The notes beneath the pieces are model-generated. The model saw nothing but the letters and a program-made list of their open reading frames with translations. It had not been told where the DNA came from and did no database searches. A DNA stretch of 64,000 nucleotides from NCBI RefSeq assembly GCF_030035675.1, contig NC_084482.1, positions 220,681,943-220,745,942 on the forward strand. Direction: 5' to 3'. A program made the position numbers and the translations under genes. Every line of letters begins with the position of its first letter. Positions within the stretch are counted from its first letter, which is position 1. Source of the stretch: Rhineura floridana. Lineage: Eukaryota > Chordata > Lepidosauria > Squamata > Rhineuridae. Positions 23,891 to 36,318 of this stretch are shown here, piece after piece.

Positions 23891-26800
23891 ACGCTGCTCC
23901 AAGTTGAGCAGGTGATGCACGAGGTGGAAAGCTTAACAGCAAACTCATCTACTGTATTGGGTTGAACAACTGAGGCAATAAGTTGATTTAATTATTATTA
24001 TTATTACCGATACATTTTATTATATTTTTATATTTCTATGCAGGCCTTCCTCTAATGAGCTCACCATGATTTGTCCCCCTCCTTTTGTCTTCACAACAAC
24101 ACTGTCACTGGGCCCAGGACACCACCTGAATTTCACTCCTGAGCAGGGATTTGAATCTGGGTTCCTGTGGACATAGCATTAAACTATGATTCCAATAATA
24201 CAACAGACACACACACCTGCACAGACGTTGAAGGTCCCACACAGAGTGGATGTCCGAAATCTGGAGTGGCACATAAAAATTCTGCACAGTTTATCCTCAC
24301 AACAATCCAGTGAGGTGGGCTGGGCTGAACAAAAGTGGTCACTGCCCCAGGGTCACCCAGGGACCTGCATAGATTTGGGGGGGGAGATCTTAGACCCCTT
24401 ACTTTTTTGGGAGCAGGCTCTCAGCAGAGTCCCCATGTCTCCAGCAACCTATGAGCCAATCAGCAAGAAAGGAGAGTGTATTAGCAACTGAGAAGAGTCT
24501 TCTAACATGCTTCCTTGTTCTTTCCTGTTAATTAGAGTGAATCAGAGTGAAAGGAGGTGAAGTCAGCCACTGAGACTCTTCTCAGGAGGCAACACTTTGC
24601 CCTTCCATGCTTTTTGGCTCCTAGCTGTGGGAGAAGGCATTAACATGCATCTCATTCTCAACCCAGCAGGAACAGGATGGGAGGGGGCATGGCTATCATG
24701 AAGGGACCCTGCACTTCTGAATTTGCCACTACACTACTGTAGAGATGTGAAGGCCCATAACAACAGTGGAAAAATTTGGAGGGAAAGCAGTTTTTTCTCC
24801 CCTCTCCCGTGCTCTGACCCCGCTCCTTAGAGTGCTCTGTATTGCTGCCCTGGGCACCTTCTGGGAGGAAGGGCAGGGTATAAATCTAATAATTAATTAA
24901 TTGCGCTGAAGAAATGTCTGACTTGTTCGTGTCTACAAGAGACTCTACTATACACATGTCAGTGACACATCCATAGCTCCACCCTCTCTGGCCTTTGACT
25001 GGAAATTGGCCCTTGGACTGCTGCTTGTGCGTAAATGTGGCCCTCGGGTTGAAGAATATTCCCTAACCACTCCATTAGCCACAGGCTCTCATCCGAGACC
25101 ACCTTACAGGGCTGTTGCGACCACTGCCAAGATATTGTGCTTTGGACAGGGGGAATGCTGGCCACGCCAGGAGACACAGACCCCCAGTCAGAGCTTGGAA
25201 AAGTTACTTTTTTAAACTACAACTCCCATCAGCCCAATCCAGTGGCCATGCTGGCTGGGGCTGATGGGAGTTGTAGTTTAAAACAGTAACTTTTCCAAAC
25301 TCTGCCCCCAGCACCCCCACAGATGGACCAATCCTGCAAGAGAAGCTGAGGTCCACTCCTCTAGGGTCTTCCCCTCCAATACACTTCCAAGGGGATGTCT
25401 GGAGAAGCTCTTCCCCTGGAGCCCAGCTGAGGAGGGGGCATTTATTCACCCATTTCCTCCATCCTCTGCCTTGAAAGCTTCTAGAAGCCCATTCAGAGCC
25501 TGGTCAGGTTCAGATTCCTCTCTCCATCCCTCCATTTGTCTTCCCTGGCAGGAAGGAAACTGACCAGTCCCTCTTCCAGTTTAGGAAATCCAAAAGGGGC
25601 TCTTCCTCCAGCTCTGGGGCACTTTCTAGGGATTCCCAGAGGGAAGAGGGGCCTCTTCCATCACCCCCTCCCCCTCCCAAAAAGCAAACCTTCCTTCTCT
25701 CCCCTCCCCCCACCAGTCCCCTGTCAGGCCCACGAATTGCAAAGGCAGCTCCCCTCCCCCAGCGGTGGCCCTCAAAACCAACACAGGACATCAACCCCCA
25801 ACAGCTGCATCCCTTTGCCTGGGCGATGGCTTCCAAGAGGGCCTCGAAAGGCCAACCCCGCGGCACTTCGGACCCCCTCTGCAAATGGACTGCATGCAGC
25901 AGGGGTCCCTCTGAGGAAAGGGGGGAGTGGGGCTCTTCCCTCCTTTTCCCTCACCCCCCAACAAAAATACCAAATCTCCCCCCCCTTGCACCTCTTTGCC
26001 CTCTACACGCTCCCGCTTCCTCCTCTCTGGGCCTAATACTTTCTTTACCCGGAATACCAATGAAGACAGCCCTCCTACTTCCCCTTCAATATGCTCTCCC
26101 CCCCTCCATGTGATTAAGACTTCCTGCCTCTCTAGGAACCAGAACTCCTTTCCTTAACCCATCGGAGGACTAAGTGGCAAGAGCTGCTTCTGCCCCCCCA
26201 CTGCCAACATTTTCCTCCCTGCCTTCTGTCCCAATATTGCACCTCTTCTTCCTCTCTTGCCTCCTGCAGAAGCAGCGGCAAGATAGGTGTGTGTGCTGTG
26301 TGATATATACAATATACATGTTTGTGTGTAAAAAGTAAAGTGTTCAGGAGGGACAGTGTAAAAGCTGGAATGGAACACGCCTGGGCTCTTTAGAAAAGAA
26401 ATTGATGCCAAAAACACTAGGATGTGTTAGAGACACATGAGAACAACATTTAGGAACAAAAACCATCCCGATAGCATTTTTATCAACCCTTTAACAACCA
26501 AAATGCCCTCCGGAATGGAATGAACAGCCCCAAACGGCGACTTCCCAGCGAGCCAGACCTCTGAAATTCACCAGTCCCACATGACTACATGGGATGCATG
26601 CAGTAAGACACAAAACGTCCACGCAAACCACGTTCCGATACCTGTTCCGGGCTATAATACATTTTTACGTAAACCAGCCCAGAACAGAAACTTCCGAATC
26701 AGCCAGACCTACCAAAATTCACCAACCACACATGTTGCTGCCTCTCGTTGTGTTGGGAAATGGGAGATAACACAGGATGACCCAGGAACCTCTGGGGTGA

Positions 26801-28360
26801 TCAGCAATACCTTTTCTTGCTGTTTGTAGGTCCGCTAAGCAGCACTATTGGTGCTGCTATCAGGTTGTGAATGGCTGGTGAATTGGGGAGAGAGAGAGAT
26901 TGGAGGGGCAAGTCGGCTGGCAGAAGGGGGAGAGAAATAGTTTGCCTTCTGTGAAATAGATGTGCTATCACAGGAAAAAAACTGGGTTCAAAGAAGTGCT
27001 CTTGTGTGCTTGGGCTCAGACTCCACCTCTGCCTTGTATTCAAGTTCTGGGCCAAACCTCACCAGTTTGCATTCTGTGAAATGAGTTTCTGACACAACTA
27101 CTTTCAAAATCAAGGTTATTAAAGTCTGGAACCTGTGGGAGGGACTCCTACTCATTGGGCAGAGTGCATAAGGTGGAGGCAGAAGAACTTTCCAGTCAAA
27201 AGGCTCTCAGGCAAGAAGGCTGGAGAACAGGACCTTGGACAGCCACTGCCAGTCTGAGGGCCAAACTAGAGGAGATACCAATCATGCAACAAACAATTGC
27301 ACGATGAGCTTTGCAACACTAAATTGAAGGTGCAGGGCAGCTGATCCCTAGTGGGGTCCTGACATGCACCTGTTATTTACATTGGGAACAACAACAACAA
27401 CACCAGCTCACCAGTCTAATCACTTTTACTGGCTAGATCCCAAGGAAGAGGCAGGAAGGGACAGGAACAGGAAGTGCTTCAAGCAACCTAGTCCCCGAGT
27501 TCAGCAGTTGTGCAACTGACCTCCCAGTCAGTAATCTTCACACTTCTGATTCCCAGAAAATGGCATTCAGAGGCATACTGCTTCCCAGAGAGAAACTACA
27601 GGGAAGCATCATTAACAATTGCATAACATGGATTAGTTACACAACATGGATTAGTTTGAAGTTACCAGACCATTCATATATCTGGCCCAGAACTATCTAT
27701 CCCAACAAACTGCCTCCCCCAATAATTTAAGCAGAGATTTTCTGCAGCTTTGCTGCCTTTCCTAAAGGCCCTTCTATTGCCTGGAGAAGCCATTTGGCTA
27801 TGTGACCGCTGACAAAACCCAATTCTCACTCCTTTTCTCTATGCGCACCAGATGACAGTGAGGTCCTTCTTTTGCCTGCTAGGAAATAGCACTGAGACCA
27901 GATGAGACTGTGGAGTGAAATCAGTTTGGAAAATGTATTTAAAATATATCAGCAGAAAACTAGTGAATTCATTTTACTTTATGAAAGATGTTAGAATAGC
28001 CAATACAAAAAACATCTAAGCAAAATAAAAACCATGTTATACACAAAAATACATTTTTTAGTTATTTATATTAATAAAATGTGTACACTGCAGAAGTATT
28101 TTATAAAGAATATAAAATGTACATTAAAATGGTCAATAAAAAAATCAACATTTAAAAAACACTAAAAATCAATAAAATCAACAGTTAAAGGTATGCTAAA
28201 CTAAACTATATGAAAATACTGAGTAAGGAGACCCTTAGAAACAAGGACTAGTATTATTTTATTTTCATTTAGAAATCACTTCCCAGAAAGTATCTCAAAA
28301 ATACCACCAAAAAAAAACATTTCATATGCAAACCAATTAAAAATATTTTAAAATCCCACA
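23891..28360. other. intergenic stretch between genes A and B
   Basis: No host exon is recognised. It holds a short (TTA)n run at about 23,993-24,007, the MITE at 25,189, a C/T-rich low-complexity stretch at 25,560-26,160, an (ACA)n run near 27,388-27,402, and an A/T-rich part at 27,900-28,350. Long proline-rich ORFs in the C/T-rich part are not conserved in frame with unit 2. Unit 1 lacks about 215 bp present in unit 2 at about 58,250-58,465. Confidence 0.5.
25189..25304. mobile_element. hAT-type MITE, 116 bp, unit 1 only
   Basis: The inverted tips are CAGAGCTTGGAAAAGTTACT and its near complement ending CTCTG. The arms continue into 'aaactacaactcccatcag'. Flanking 8-mers CCCCCAGT / CCCCCAGC (25,181-25,188 and 25,305-25,312) form a target duplication with one mismatch. 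Unit 2 lacks the element and about 20 bp next to it, so its absence there may be a deletion. Confidence 0.8.
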
Positions 28361-28668
28361 CAGACCCTCCGTGACGCAGAGTGGTAAGCGGCAGTAACAC
28401 AGCTGAAGCTCTGCTCACATCTGCAGTTCGATGCCAACGGAAGGAGGAAGTCGAATCTCCGGTAAAAGGGGTCGAGGTCCACTCAGCCTCCCATCCATCC
28501 GTGGTCAGTAAAATGAGTGCCCGGCATATGCTGGGGGGTAAAGAAAGACCGGGGAAGGAACTGGCAGTCCCACCTCATATATACGGTCTGTCTAGTAAAT
28601 GTTGCAAGACATCACCCTAAGAGTCGAAAACGATTCACACTACAAGTGCGGGGACACCTTTACCTTTT
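28361..28668 (+). mobile_element. Sauria SINE (unit 1 copy)
   Basis: The tRNA-like head has an A box (gcagagtggtaagcgg) and a B box (agttcgatgcc). The body has 'ggtcagtaaaatgagtgccc' and the tail ends 'gggacacctttacctttt', the Bov-B-like 3' end that lets Bov-B machinery mobilise Sauria SINEs. Target duplications 'aaaatcccaca' flank it (28,350-28,360 and 28,669-28,679). The unit 2 copy sits at the same place, so insertion predates the duplication. This family is a marker of squamates. Confidence 0.88.
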
Positions 28669-29002
28669 AAAATCCCACAGAAACAGTAATAAAGCTCTGC
28701 ACTTAAAAGTTTTGTTGAAAAAGGAAGGTCTTCTATAGGCCCCACAAAAACAAAAAACCTGTCTGATATGTAACAGGAGGAAGTTCAAAAAAGTAGATGC
28801 CACCACACAAAAGGCCAGGTTTCTCTATCATGCAGAGTGGACTTCCCAATGAGATGGTATGCGTAAGAGGCCATCTTCTGCAGACTTCAGTGATGGGCTG
28901 CATATATAACAGGTGAGATAATTTTTTAAGCATCCTGGCCCCAACCTGTATAGGGCTTTAATCTATGTAGCCTGCAAGATGAAGAATAAAGCTCCCATTG
29001 AA

Positions 29003-29176
29003 GTTCTTTCCATACTCCCTACATTTCAATTGTTTCTCCTGCGTATCCCCTGTGATGTAAGCCTACTGCTTTCATTGAATCTCTTTCCATACTCCATGCA
29101 TTAAAAAAGTTACTCCACAGTGTTTTTTCATACGAAGTAAGTGTGCTCTGACTGAACCTCTTTCCACTCACTACAT
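29003..29176 (-). pseudogene. decayed zinc-finger tail of gene B
   Basis: Finger remnants in broken frames directly after the gene B stop codon ([15 protein letters not shown] is still readable). It is homologous to the tails after genes A and C. It would be transcribed as 3' UTR if gene B is expressed. Confidence 0.75.
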
Positions 29177-31053
29177 TTAAATGGTTTCTCCCGTGTGGGT
29201 TCTGTGATGTAAAACAAGGCTACTGCTTACACTGAAGCTTTTTCCACACTCTCTGCATTTAAACGGTTTCTCCCCTGTATGGGTTCTTTGATGCAAAGTA
29301 CGGTGACCGCTCTGACTGAAGCTCTTTCCACACTCCCTGCATTTAAATGGTTTCTCCCCTGTATGGGTTCTTTGATGTGAAGTAAGGTGACCGCTCTGAC
29401 TGAAGTTTTTTCCACACTCCTTACATTTAAATGGCTTCTCCCCTGTGTGGGTTCTTTGATGTGAAGTAAGCTTACTTCTCTGACTAAAGCCCTGTCCACA
29501 CTCCATGCATTTAAATGGTTTCTCCCCTGTGTGTGTTCGGTGATGTAATTTCAGGCTACTGTTTACACTGAAGCTCTTTCCGCACTCACTGCATTTAAAT
29601 GGTTTCTCCCCTGTGTGGGTTCTTTCATGTAATGTAAGGTTACCACTCTGACTGAAGCGCTTTCCACACTCTTTGCATTTAAATGGCTTCTCCCCTGTGT
29701 GGGTTCTTTGATGCGAAGTAAGGTCACTGCTCTGACTGAAGCTCTTTCCACACTCACTGCATTTAAATTGTTTCTCCCCTGTGTGGGTTCTGTGATGTAA
29801 AGTAAGGCTACTGTTTACACTGAAGCTCTTTCCACATTCCCTGCATTTAAATGGTTTCTCGCCTGTGTGGGTTCTTTCATGTAAAGTAAGCCTACTGCTC
29901 TGACTGAAGCTCTTTCCACACTCCCTGCATTTAAATGGTTTCTCGCCTGTGTGGGTTCTTTCATGTAAAGTAAGGCTAGTGCTCTGACTGAAGTACTTTC
30001 CACACTCTCTGCATTTAAATGGTTTCTCCCCTGTGTGTGTTCTGTGATGTAAAGTAAGTTTACTGCTCTGACTGAAGCTCTTTCCACATTCCCTGCATTT
30101 AAATGGTTTTTCTCCAGTGTGGGTTCTTTCATGTACTGTAAGGTACCACTTGTGTCTAAAGCTCTTTCCACACTCCATGCATTTAAATGGTTTCTCCCCT
30201 GTATGGGTTCTTTCATGTAATGAAAGTTGATCATTCCGAGAGAAGCTCTTTCCACACTCCTTGCATTTAAATGGCTTCTCCGCTGTGTGGGTTCTGTGGT
30301 GTAATTTAAGGTTACCATTTCCACTTAAGCTCTTTCCACATTGCCTGCATTTAAATGGTTGCTCCCCTGTGTGCGTTCTGTGATGTAAAGTAAGGCTGTT
30401 TTTTACACTGAAGCTCTTTCCACACTCCCTGCATTTAAATGGTTTCTCCCCTGTGTGTGTTCTTTCATGCAATGTAAGGTACCACTTGTGGCTAAAGCTC
30501 TTTCCACACTGCTTGCATTTAAATGGTTTCTCCCCTGTGTGGGTTCTTTCATGTAATGTAAGTTGACCATTCTGAGGGAAGCTCTTTCCACACTCCTTGC
30601 ATTTAAATGGTTTCTCCCCTGTGTGTGTTCGGTGATGTAATTTAAGGCTACTGCTTACACTGAAGCTCTTTCCACACTCCATGCATTTAAAAGGTTTCTC
30701 TCCTGTGTGGGTTCTTTTATGTGAAGTAAGATGATCGTTCTGAGTAAAGCTTTTTCCACATTCCCTGCATTTAAATGGTTTCTCCCCTGTGTGGGTTCTG
30801 TGATGTGAAGTAAGGCTATTTTTTACACTGAAGCTCTTTCCACATTCCATGCATTTAAATGGTTTTTCTCCAGTGTGTGTTCTTTGATGAAAACTATGAC
30901 AAGTAGAGTATTTCTTGCTCCCATTCTTTGGCTGCTTTCTTTCAGACGTTTTTGGTCCCCTGTGATTTCCAAATATCTCTTTTTGACTCTCAGTCTTGGC
31001 TATTACCAGTGGCACCATCTGTGGTTTTCTATAATTCTCATTCTGCCGGTCAC
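29177..31053 (-). CDS. gene B: zinc-finger exon, 20 C2H2 fingers
   Basis: Terminal exon of a KRAB zinc-finger gene. It starts after a tandem acceptor (ctcagcag) and opens [16 protein letters not shown], completing the Gly codon split after the KRAB exon. A linker ([19 protein letters not shown]) and a finger stub without cysteines ([11 protein letters not shown]) precede 20 complete C-x2-C-x12-H-x3-H fingers joined by TGEKPFKC linkers. All zinc ligands are present. Helix contact residues (-1,2,3,6) include VNSS, QDHS, VSSL, QGQL and HWYL for fingers 1-5. Finger 19 has Arg where the core Leu is expected. The frame ends HTGETI-stop because of a 2-bp linker deletion. The open frame extends upstream to 31,231, but that part is intron. 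Spliced to exon 1 and KRAB it would give about 690 residues. Likely a nuclear, sequence-specific DNA-binding repressor; the target is unknown. Confidence 0.92.
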
Positions 31054-31329
31054 CTGCTGAGGGGGAAGAGGGTTGAAAAAAACACATTGGAATTTCAAGG
31101 CAAAAACAAAGCATTTCATCACAGATGAAGCCCAGCTCCTGACATTTTTTCCTTGTAAAAATCATTATGTAATCGCCAGGATAAGCCTTAAAATGGACGC
31201 CGATATCACTGTTCAATTCTTTTGGTATCAAGTTTAGCAGAAGATATATGAGTACTCTTATACTCTTATACGTTATGTTGCAAAGGTCTCTATGGTTTGA
31301 TTTATTTCGATTATTTCATTTAGATAGTT

Positions 31330-33353
31330 TGGTAGACAGTGCTGGGAAGGAGTCAGTGGTCGTGGTGCACGTTGGCACCAATGACATGGGGAAATGCAGC
31401 CGTGCGGTCCTGGAAGCAAAATTTAGGTTGCTAGGTAGGATGCTGAAAGCCAGGACCTCCAAGGTGGCTTTCTCTGAAATGCTACCGGTTCCATGCGCAG
31501 GACCAGCCAGACAGGCCCAGCTTCGCAGTCTCAATGCGTGGATGAGACGATGGTGTCGGGTGGAAGGGTTCGGATTTGTTAGGCACTGGGGAACATTTTG
31601 GGACAAGCCGGGCCTGTACAAAAGGGACGGGCTCCACTTGAACCAGAATGGAACAAGACTGCTGGCACTTAAAATTAAAAAGGTGGCAGAGCAGCTTTTA
31701 AACTGACTGAGCGGGGAAACCCGACAGGAGCTGAAAAAGGTCCAGTTCGGAATAAACCTCCCCCCTGGGATAAAAACCAAAGAAATGATGAAATTTTAAA
31801 AGGGGTAGGCCTAGAAGTAGGCATTGTGAGAGCAGGGGCACAGGATATAAATTCAGAAGAGCAAAATTACCACAGGCCTAACCACAAGTGCCAAAGACAC
31901 TTGAAGAGAGACACTGCTTACAAGTGCCTGTACGCTAATGCTAGGAGCCTGCGAACCAAGATGGGAGAACTGGAGTGCTTGGTCTTAGAGGAGAGCATTG
32001 ATATAGTGAGCATAACGGAGACCTGGTGGAATGGAGAAAACCAGTGGGATACGGTTATCCCTGGATATAAACTATATCAGAAGGACAGGGAAGGACGTAT
32101 TTGTGGCGGAGTCGCTCTATACGTGAAAGACGGCATTGAATCCAGCAAGCTCGTAACCCCAAAAGAGGCAGACTCCTCCACAGAATCATTGTGGGCGGTG
32201 ATACCGTGCCCCAGGAGGGACTTAATACTGGGAACGATCTATCGTCCCCCTGATCAAAATGCTCAGGGAGACCTTGAGATGAGATATGAAATTGAGGAAG
32301 CATCCAAACTAGGAAATGTGGTAGTAATGGGTGACTTCAACTACCCGGACATACACTGGCTGCATATGTGTTCCAGTCATGACAAAGAAGCAAAATTTCT
32401 ACATATTCTAAATGACTATTCCCTAGACCAGTTGGTCATGGAACCGACCAGAGGGACGGCAACCCTGGACTTAATCCTCAGTGGGGACCGGGACCTGGTG
32501 CAAGATGTAAGTGTTGTTGAACCGATTGGGAGCAGTGACCACAGTGCTATTAAATTAAACATACATGTAAATGGCCAATTGCCAAGAAAATCCAACACGG
32601 TCACATTTGACTTCAAAAGAGGAAACTTCACAAAAATGAGGGGGTTGGTAAAAAGAAAGCTGAAAAACAAAGTCCAGAGGGTCACATTACTCGAAAATGC
32701 TTGGAAGTTGTTTAAAAACACTATATTAGAAGCTCAACTGGAGTGCATACCGCAGATCAGAAAAGGTACCACCAGGGCCAAGAAGTTGCCAGCATGGTTA
32801 ACGAGCAAAGTCAAGGAAGCTCTTAGAGGCAAAAAGTCTTCCTTCAGAAAATGGAAGTCTTGTCCAAATGAAGAAAATAAAGAAGAACACAAACTCTGGC
32901 AAAAGAAATGTAAGAAGACAATAAGGGATGCTAAAAAAGAATTTGAGGAGCACATTACTAAGAACATAAAAACCAACAACAAAAAATTCTATAAATACAT
33001 TCAAAGCAGGAGACCATCTAGGGAGACAATTGGACCCTTGGATGATAAGGGAGTCAAAGGTGTACTAAAGAACGATAAGGAGATTGCAGAGAAGCTAAAT
33101 GAATTCTTTGCATCTGTCTTCACAGTGGAAGATATAGGGCAGATCCCTGAACCTGAACTAACACTTGCAGGAAGGGATTCTGAGGAACTGAGACAAATAG
33201 TGGTAACGAGAGAGGAAGTTCTAAGCTTAATGGACAATATAAAAACTGACAAATCACCGGGCCCGGATGGCATCCACCCAAGAGTTCTCAAAGAACTCAA
33301 ATGTGAAATTGCTGATCTGCTAACTAAAATATGTAATTTGTCCCTCGGGTCCT
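31330..33353 (+). mobile_element. CR1-B 5' part: ORF1 esterase and ORF2 endonuclease
   Basis: Front part of a CR1 LINE. 31,330-31,706 encodes the ORF1 SGNH-hydrolase-like domain: VVVHVGTNDMGK with the Gly-Asn block and the C-terminal DGLHLN (Asp and His of the catalytic site). 31,826-33,353 opens ORF2 with YANARSLRTKMGELE, the endonuclease motifs SITETWW, YRPPDQNAQGDL, MGDFNYPDIHW and GSSDHSAIK, then a Lys-rich linker and the first RT segment KSPGPDGIHPRVLKEL. At about 33,353 the CR1 stops at LSLGSS and joins a host-flank sliver. The start is approximate. Confidence 0.85.
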
Positions 33354-33437
33354 CCTGTTCACCACAGAGTGTCTTCTCCACGTTGTGAATCATTTCAGGC
33401 TTTTATTATTGGGCCCTTTTCATCATGGATGTAATAG
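33354..33437 (+). repeat. sliver of gene-upstream flank inside CR1-B
   Basis: This 84-bp piece is almost identical to 12,584-12,667, the flank just 5' of CR1-A upstream of gene A. One visible difference is 'ccctttcc' against 'cccttttc'. It sits between two CR1 pieces that overlap in RT sequence. The join at 33,353-33,357 shares 'tcct' between CR1 and flank. Confidence 0.85.
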
Positions 33438-35185
33438 TGACAAATAGTGGTAACAAGAGAGGAAGCTCTAGGCTTAGTGTACAATATAAAAACTGGCAAG
33501 TCACTGGGCCCGGATGGCATCCACCCGAGAGTTCTCAAAGAACTCAAAGGTGAAATTACTGATCTGCTAACTAAAATATGTAATTTGTCCCTCGGGTCCT
33601 CCTCCGTGCCTGAGGACTGGAAAGTGGCAAATGTAACGCCAATCTTCAAAAAGGGATCCAGAGGGGATCCCGGAAATTACAGGCCAGTTAGCCTAACTTC
33701 TGTCCCTGGAAAACTGGTAGAAAGTATGATTAAAGCTAGATTAACTAAGCACATAGAAGAACAAGCCTTGCTGAAGCAGAGCCAGCATGGCTTCTGCAAG
33801 GGAAAGTCCTGTCTCAGTAACCTATTAGAATTTTTTGAGAGTGTCAACAAGCATATAGATAGAGGTGATCCAGTGGACATAGTGTACTTAGACTTTCAAA
33901 AAGCGTTTGACAAGGTACCTCACCAAAGGCTTCTGAGGAAGCTTAGCAGTCATGGAATAAGAGGAGAGGTCCTCTTGCGGATAAGGAATTGGTTAAGAAG
34001 CAGAAAGCAGAGAGTAGGAATCAACGGACAGTTCTCCCAATGGAGGGCTGTAGAAAGTGGAGTCCCTCAAGGATCGGTATTGGGACCTGTACTTTTCAAC
34101 TTGTTCATTAATGACCTAGAATTAGGAGTGAGCAGTCAAGTGGCCAAGTTTGCTGACGACACTAAATTGTTCAGGGTTGTTAAAACAAAAAGGGATTGCG
34201 AAGAGCTCCAAAAAGACCTCTCCAAACTGAGTGAATGGGCGGAAAAATTGCAAATGCAATTCAATATAAACAAGTGTAAAATTATGCATATTGGAGCAAA
34301 AAATCTGAATTTCACATATACGCTCATGGGGTCTGAACTGGCGGTGACCGACCAGGAGAGAGACCTCAGGGTTGTAGTGGACAGCACGATGAAAATGTCG
34401 ACCCAGTGTGCGGCAGCTGTGAAAAAGGCAAATTCCATGCTAGCAATAATTAGGAAAGGTATTGAAAATAAAACAGCCGATATCATCATGCCGTTGTATA
34501 AATCTATTGTGCGGCCGCATTTGGAATACTGTGTACAGTTCTGGTCGCCTCATCTCAAAAAGGATATTATAGAGTTGGAAAAGGTTCAGAAGAGGGCAAC
34601 CAGAATGATCAAGGGGATGGAGCGACTCCCTTAAGAGGAAAGGTTGCAGCATTTGGGGCTTTGTAGTTTAGAGAAAAGGCGGGTCAGAGGAGACATGATA
34701 GAAGTGTATAAAATGATGCATGGCATTGAGAAAGTGGATAGAGAAAAGTTCTTCTCCCTCTCTCATAATACTAGAACTCGTGAACATTCAAAGAAGCTGA
34801 ATGTTGGAAGATTCAGGACAGACAAAAAGAAGTACTTCTTTACTCAGCGCATAGTTAAACTATGGAATTTGCTCCCACAATATGCAGTAATGGCCACCAG
34901 CTTGGATGGCTTTAAAAGAAGGTTAGACAAATTCATGGAGGACAGGGCTATCAATGGCTACTAGCCATGATGGCTGTGCTCTGCCACCCTAGTCAGAGGC
35001 AGCATGCTTCTGAAAACCAGTTGCCGGAAGCCTCAGGAGGGGAGAGTGTTCTTGCACTCGGGTCCTGCTTGCGGACTTCCCCCAGGCACCTGGTTGGCCA
35101 CTGTGAGAACAAGATGCTGGACTAGATGGGCCACTGGCCTGATCCAGCAGGCTCTTCTTATGTTCTTATATTCTTATGTTCTTAT
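33438..35185 (+). mobile_element. CR1-B 3' part: RT to 3' end
   Basis: This restarts at 'gacaaatagtggtaac' and is open from 33,447 to 34,634 (GPDGIHPR, FCKGKSC, LDFQKAFDKVPHQRLL, GVPQGSVLGPVLFNLF, FADDTKL, YCVQFWSPH). There is one TAA at 34,632 (TAC in CR1-C), then 34,644-34,964 to INGY. It ends with 'gatccagcaggctcttctta' and TTCTTAT repeats. Its first ~150 bp resemble CR1-A while the rest is closer to CR1-C, so it is a mosaic. Confidence 0.88.
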
Positions 35186-36318
35186 TCAGGGGTCATGTAG
35201 CAGGGACATAAGTATTTTGCTTTGATGTCCTATTTCTCCTGCTCCTTTGGCATACGCTCTGTGGAGGGAGTCAGGTTGTTATCTTAATTACTGCTACCCA
35301 TTAGCTTTGAAGTAGAATTAACAATGTTGGGCTAATCGCCAAGTCTTTAAGCATCCTGCCATCTCTATTGCCAGAAGGCAGGTAGGAATTAAAAGATTAC
35401 AAGTTGTAAACTAAGGGAGCTGAGATTAGAGCTGAAGAAGAAAGCGTCTTACCGGGACCAGAACCGGAAGTCCCCCCCTAGGTATCTCCTTGGGGGAAGG
35501 GAACCCCCCCTGAACCATCTCAACTATCTCAAGCTCTGATAATTCTTTCCACCAAATTTTACTATTCACTATTCCCAGTCCTTATCAACAAACAATGCAA
35601 ACGATGACCCCCAGCCGCTATTCCAACATGATTGGTCATTAGACCATCAACTAACAATCAAGCTACCTAAGGAGGATAATCATAGTAAAAGCCTGGGTGA
35701 AGAATTACAGGATGCAGGCTTTAATTGCAATCTAACTCTGAGGGATGAGGAGATTCCTTCAGAAATATTAACCATAGATGATATAAATGAATCACAAGAA
35801 CCTAGGTGTGCCCATCCAGAGAATCAGTCCACAAATAAATTTTCAACACAGCAGAGTATGACAGGACTGAACCTGCCGTCATTAGGCTGGGGAATAGCTG
35901 TTACCGAAGAACTGAGTTTGATAAAAGCCTACCTAGCTGAAACAAATAGTCTGCTCAGTACTCTGATTAAGTCTTTGGGGCCGCTTTTGTCGGAGGAACT
36001 AAACCCCCCTGACTCCACCTCTGCTACCCCAGCTATTCGAGAATGCTCGACACGGAAGTCAGAACTGAAAGCAAAAAACGCTACGTCTTTGCATCGGGCT
36101 TACCGGAGGGCTAACAAAATGAAGAAACCAAAGAATATAAAGAATTTTAAACCTGTTTTAACAAAGAGAATGAATTTTAACCCTTTATTCAAGCTATTGA
36201 ACGCACCAATTAAAACTCAGCTAACTTCCATGCAAGCTTGCAAAACAAAAATACCCCCCAAAACCAGCCCTCAACATTTAAATAAGCTAAGTCCCTTGTT
36301 GGAGAAAACTAAATCCTT
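35186..36318 (+). mobile_element. element X, 5' part (unassigned, ORF1-like)
   Basis: An open frame (35,858 to the L1 junction) encodes a low-similarity, Lys/Thr/Pro-rich protein (GWGIAVTEELSLIKAYLA, then RRANKMKKPKNIKNF). No domain is recognised. It runs uninterrupted across the L1 insertion: the codons before 36,318 continue in frame after the target repeat at 42,013-42,027. It looks like the ORF1 region of a non-LTR element, with 35,186-35,857 as leader or unrelated intron. Confidence 0.4.

Noticed and set aside
28361-28450. tRNA gene candidate (A and B boxes)
   Set aside because: It is the head of a Sauria SINE with Bov-B-like tail and target duplications, not a free-standing tRNA gene.
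29815-30324. Long minus-strand ORFs in other frames of the zinc-finger exons (also 29,227-29,499, 62,329-62,853, 63,085-63,501)
   Set aside because: They are frame shadows of the 84-bp finger repeat (RNHLNAxSVERASV is the shifted [16 protein letters not shown]) and carry no domain of their own.
29177-31053. Regular 84-bp spacing with conserved blocks, resembling a CRISPR array or satellite
   Set aside because: The period is one C2H2 finger plus linker, the frame is open, and the 'spacers' are recognition helices. CRISPR does not occur in vertebrates.
31054-31231. ORF extension upstream of the finger exon (MIPKELNSD...) as an N-terminus
   Set aside because: A good acceptor with polypyrimidine tract sits at 31,054, and splice phase fits the KRAB exon. 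The extension is intron that happens to be open. A KRAB-less intronic-start isoform cannot be fully excluded.
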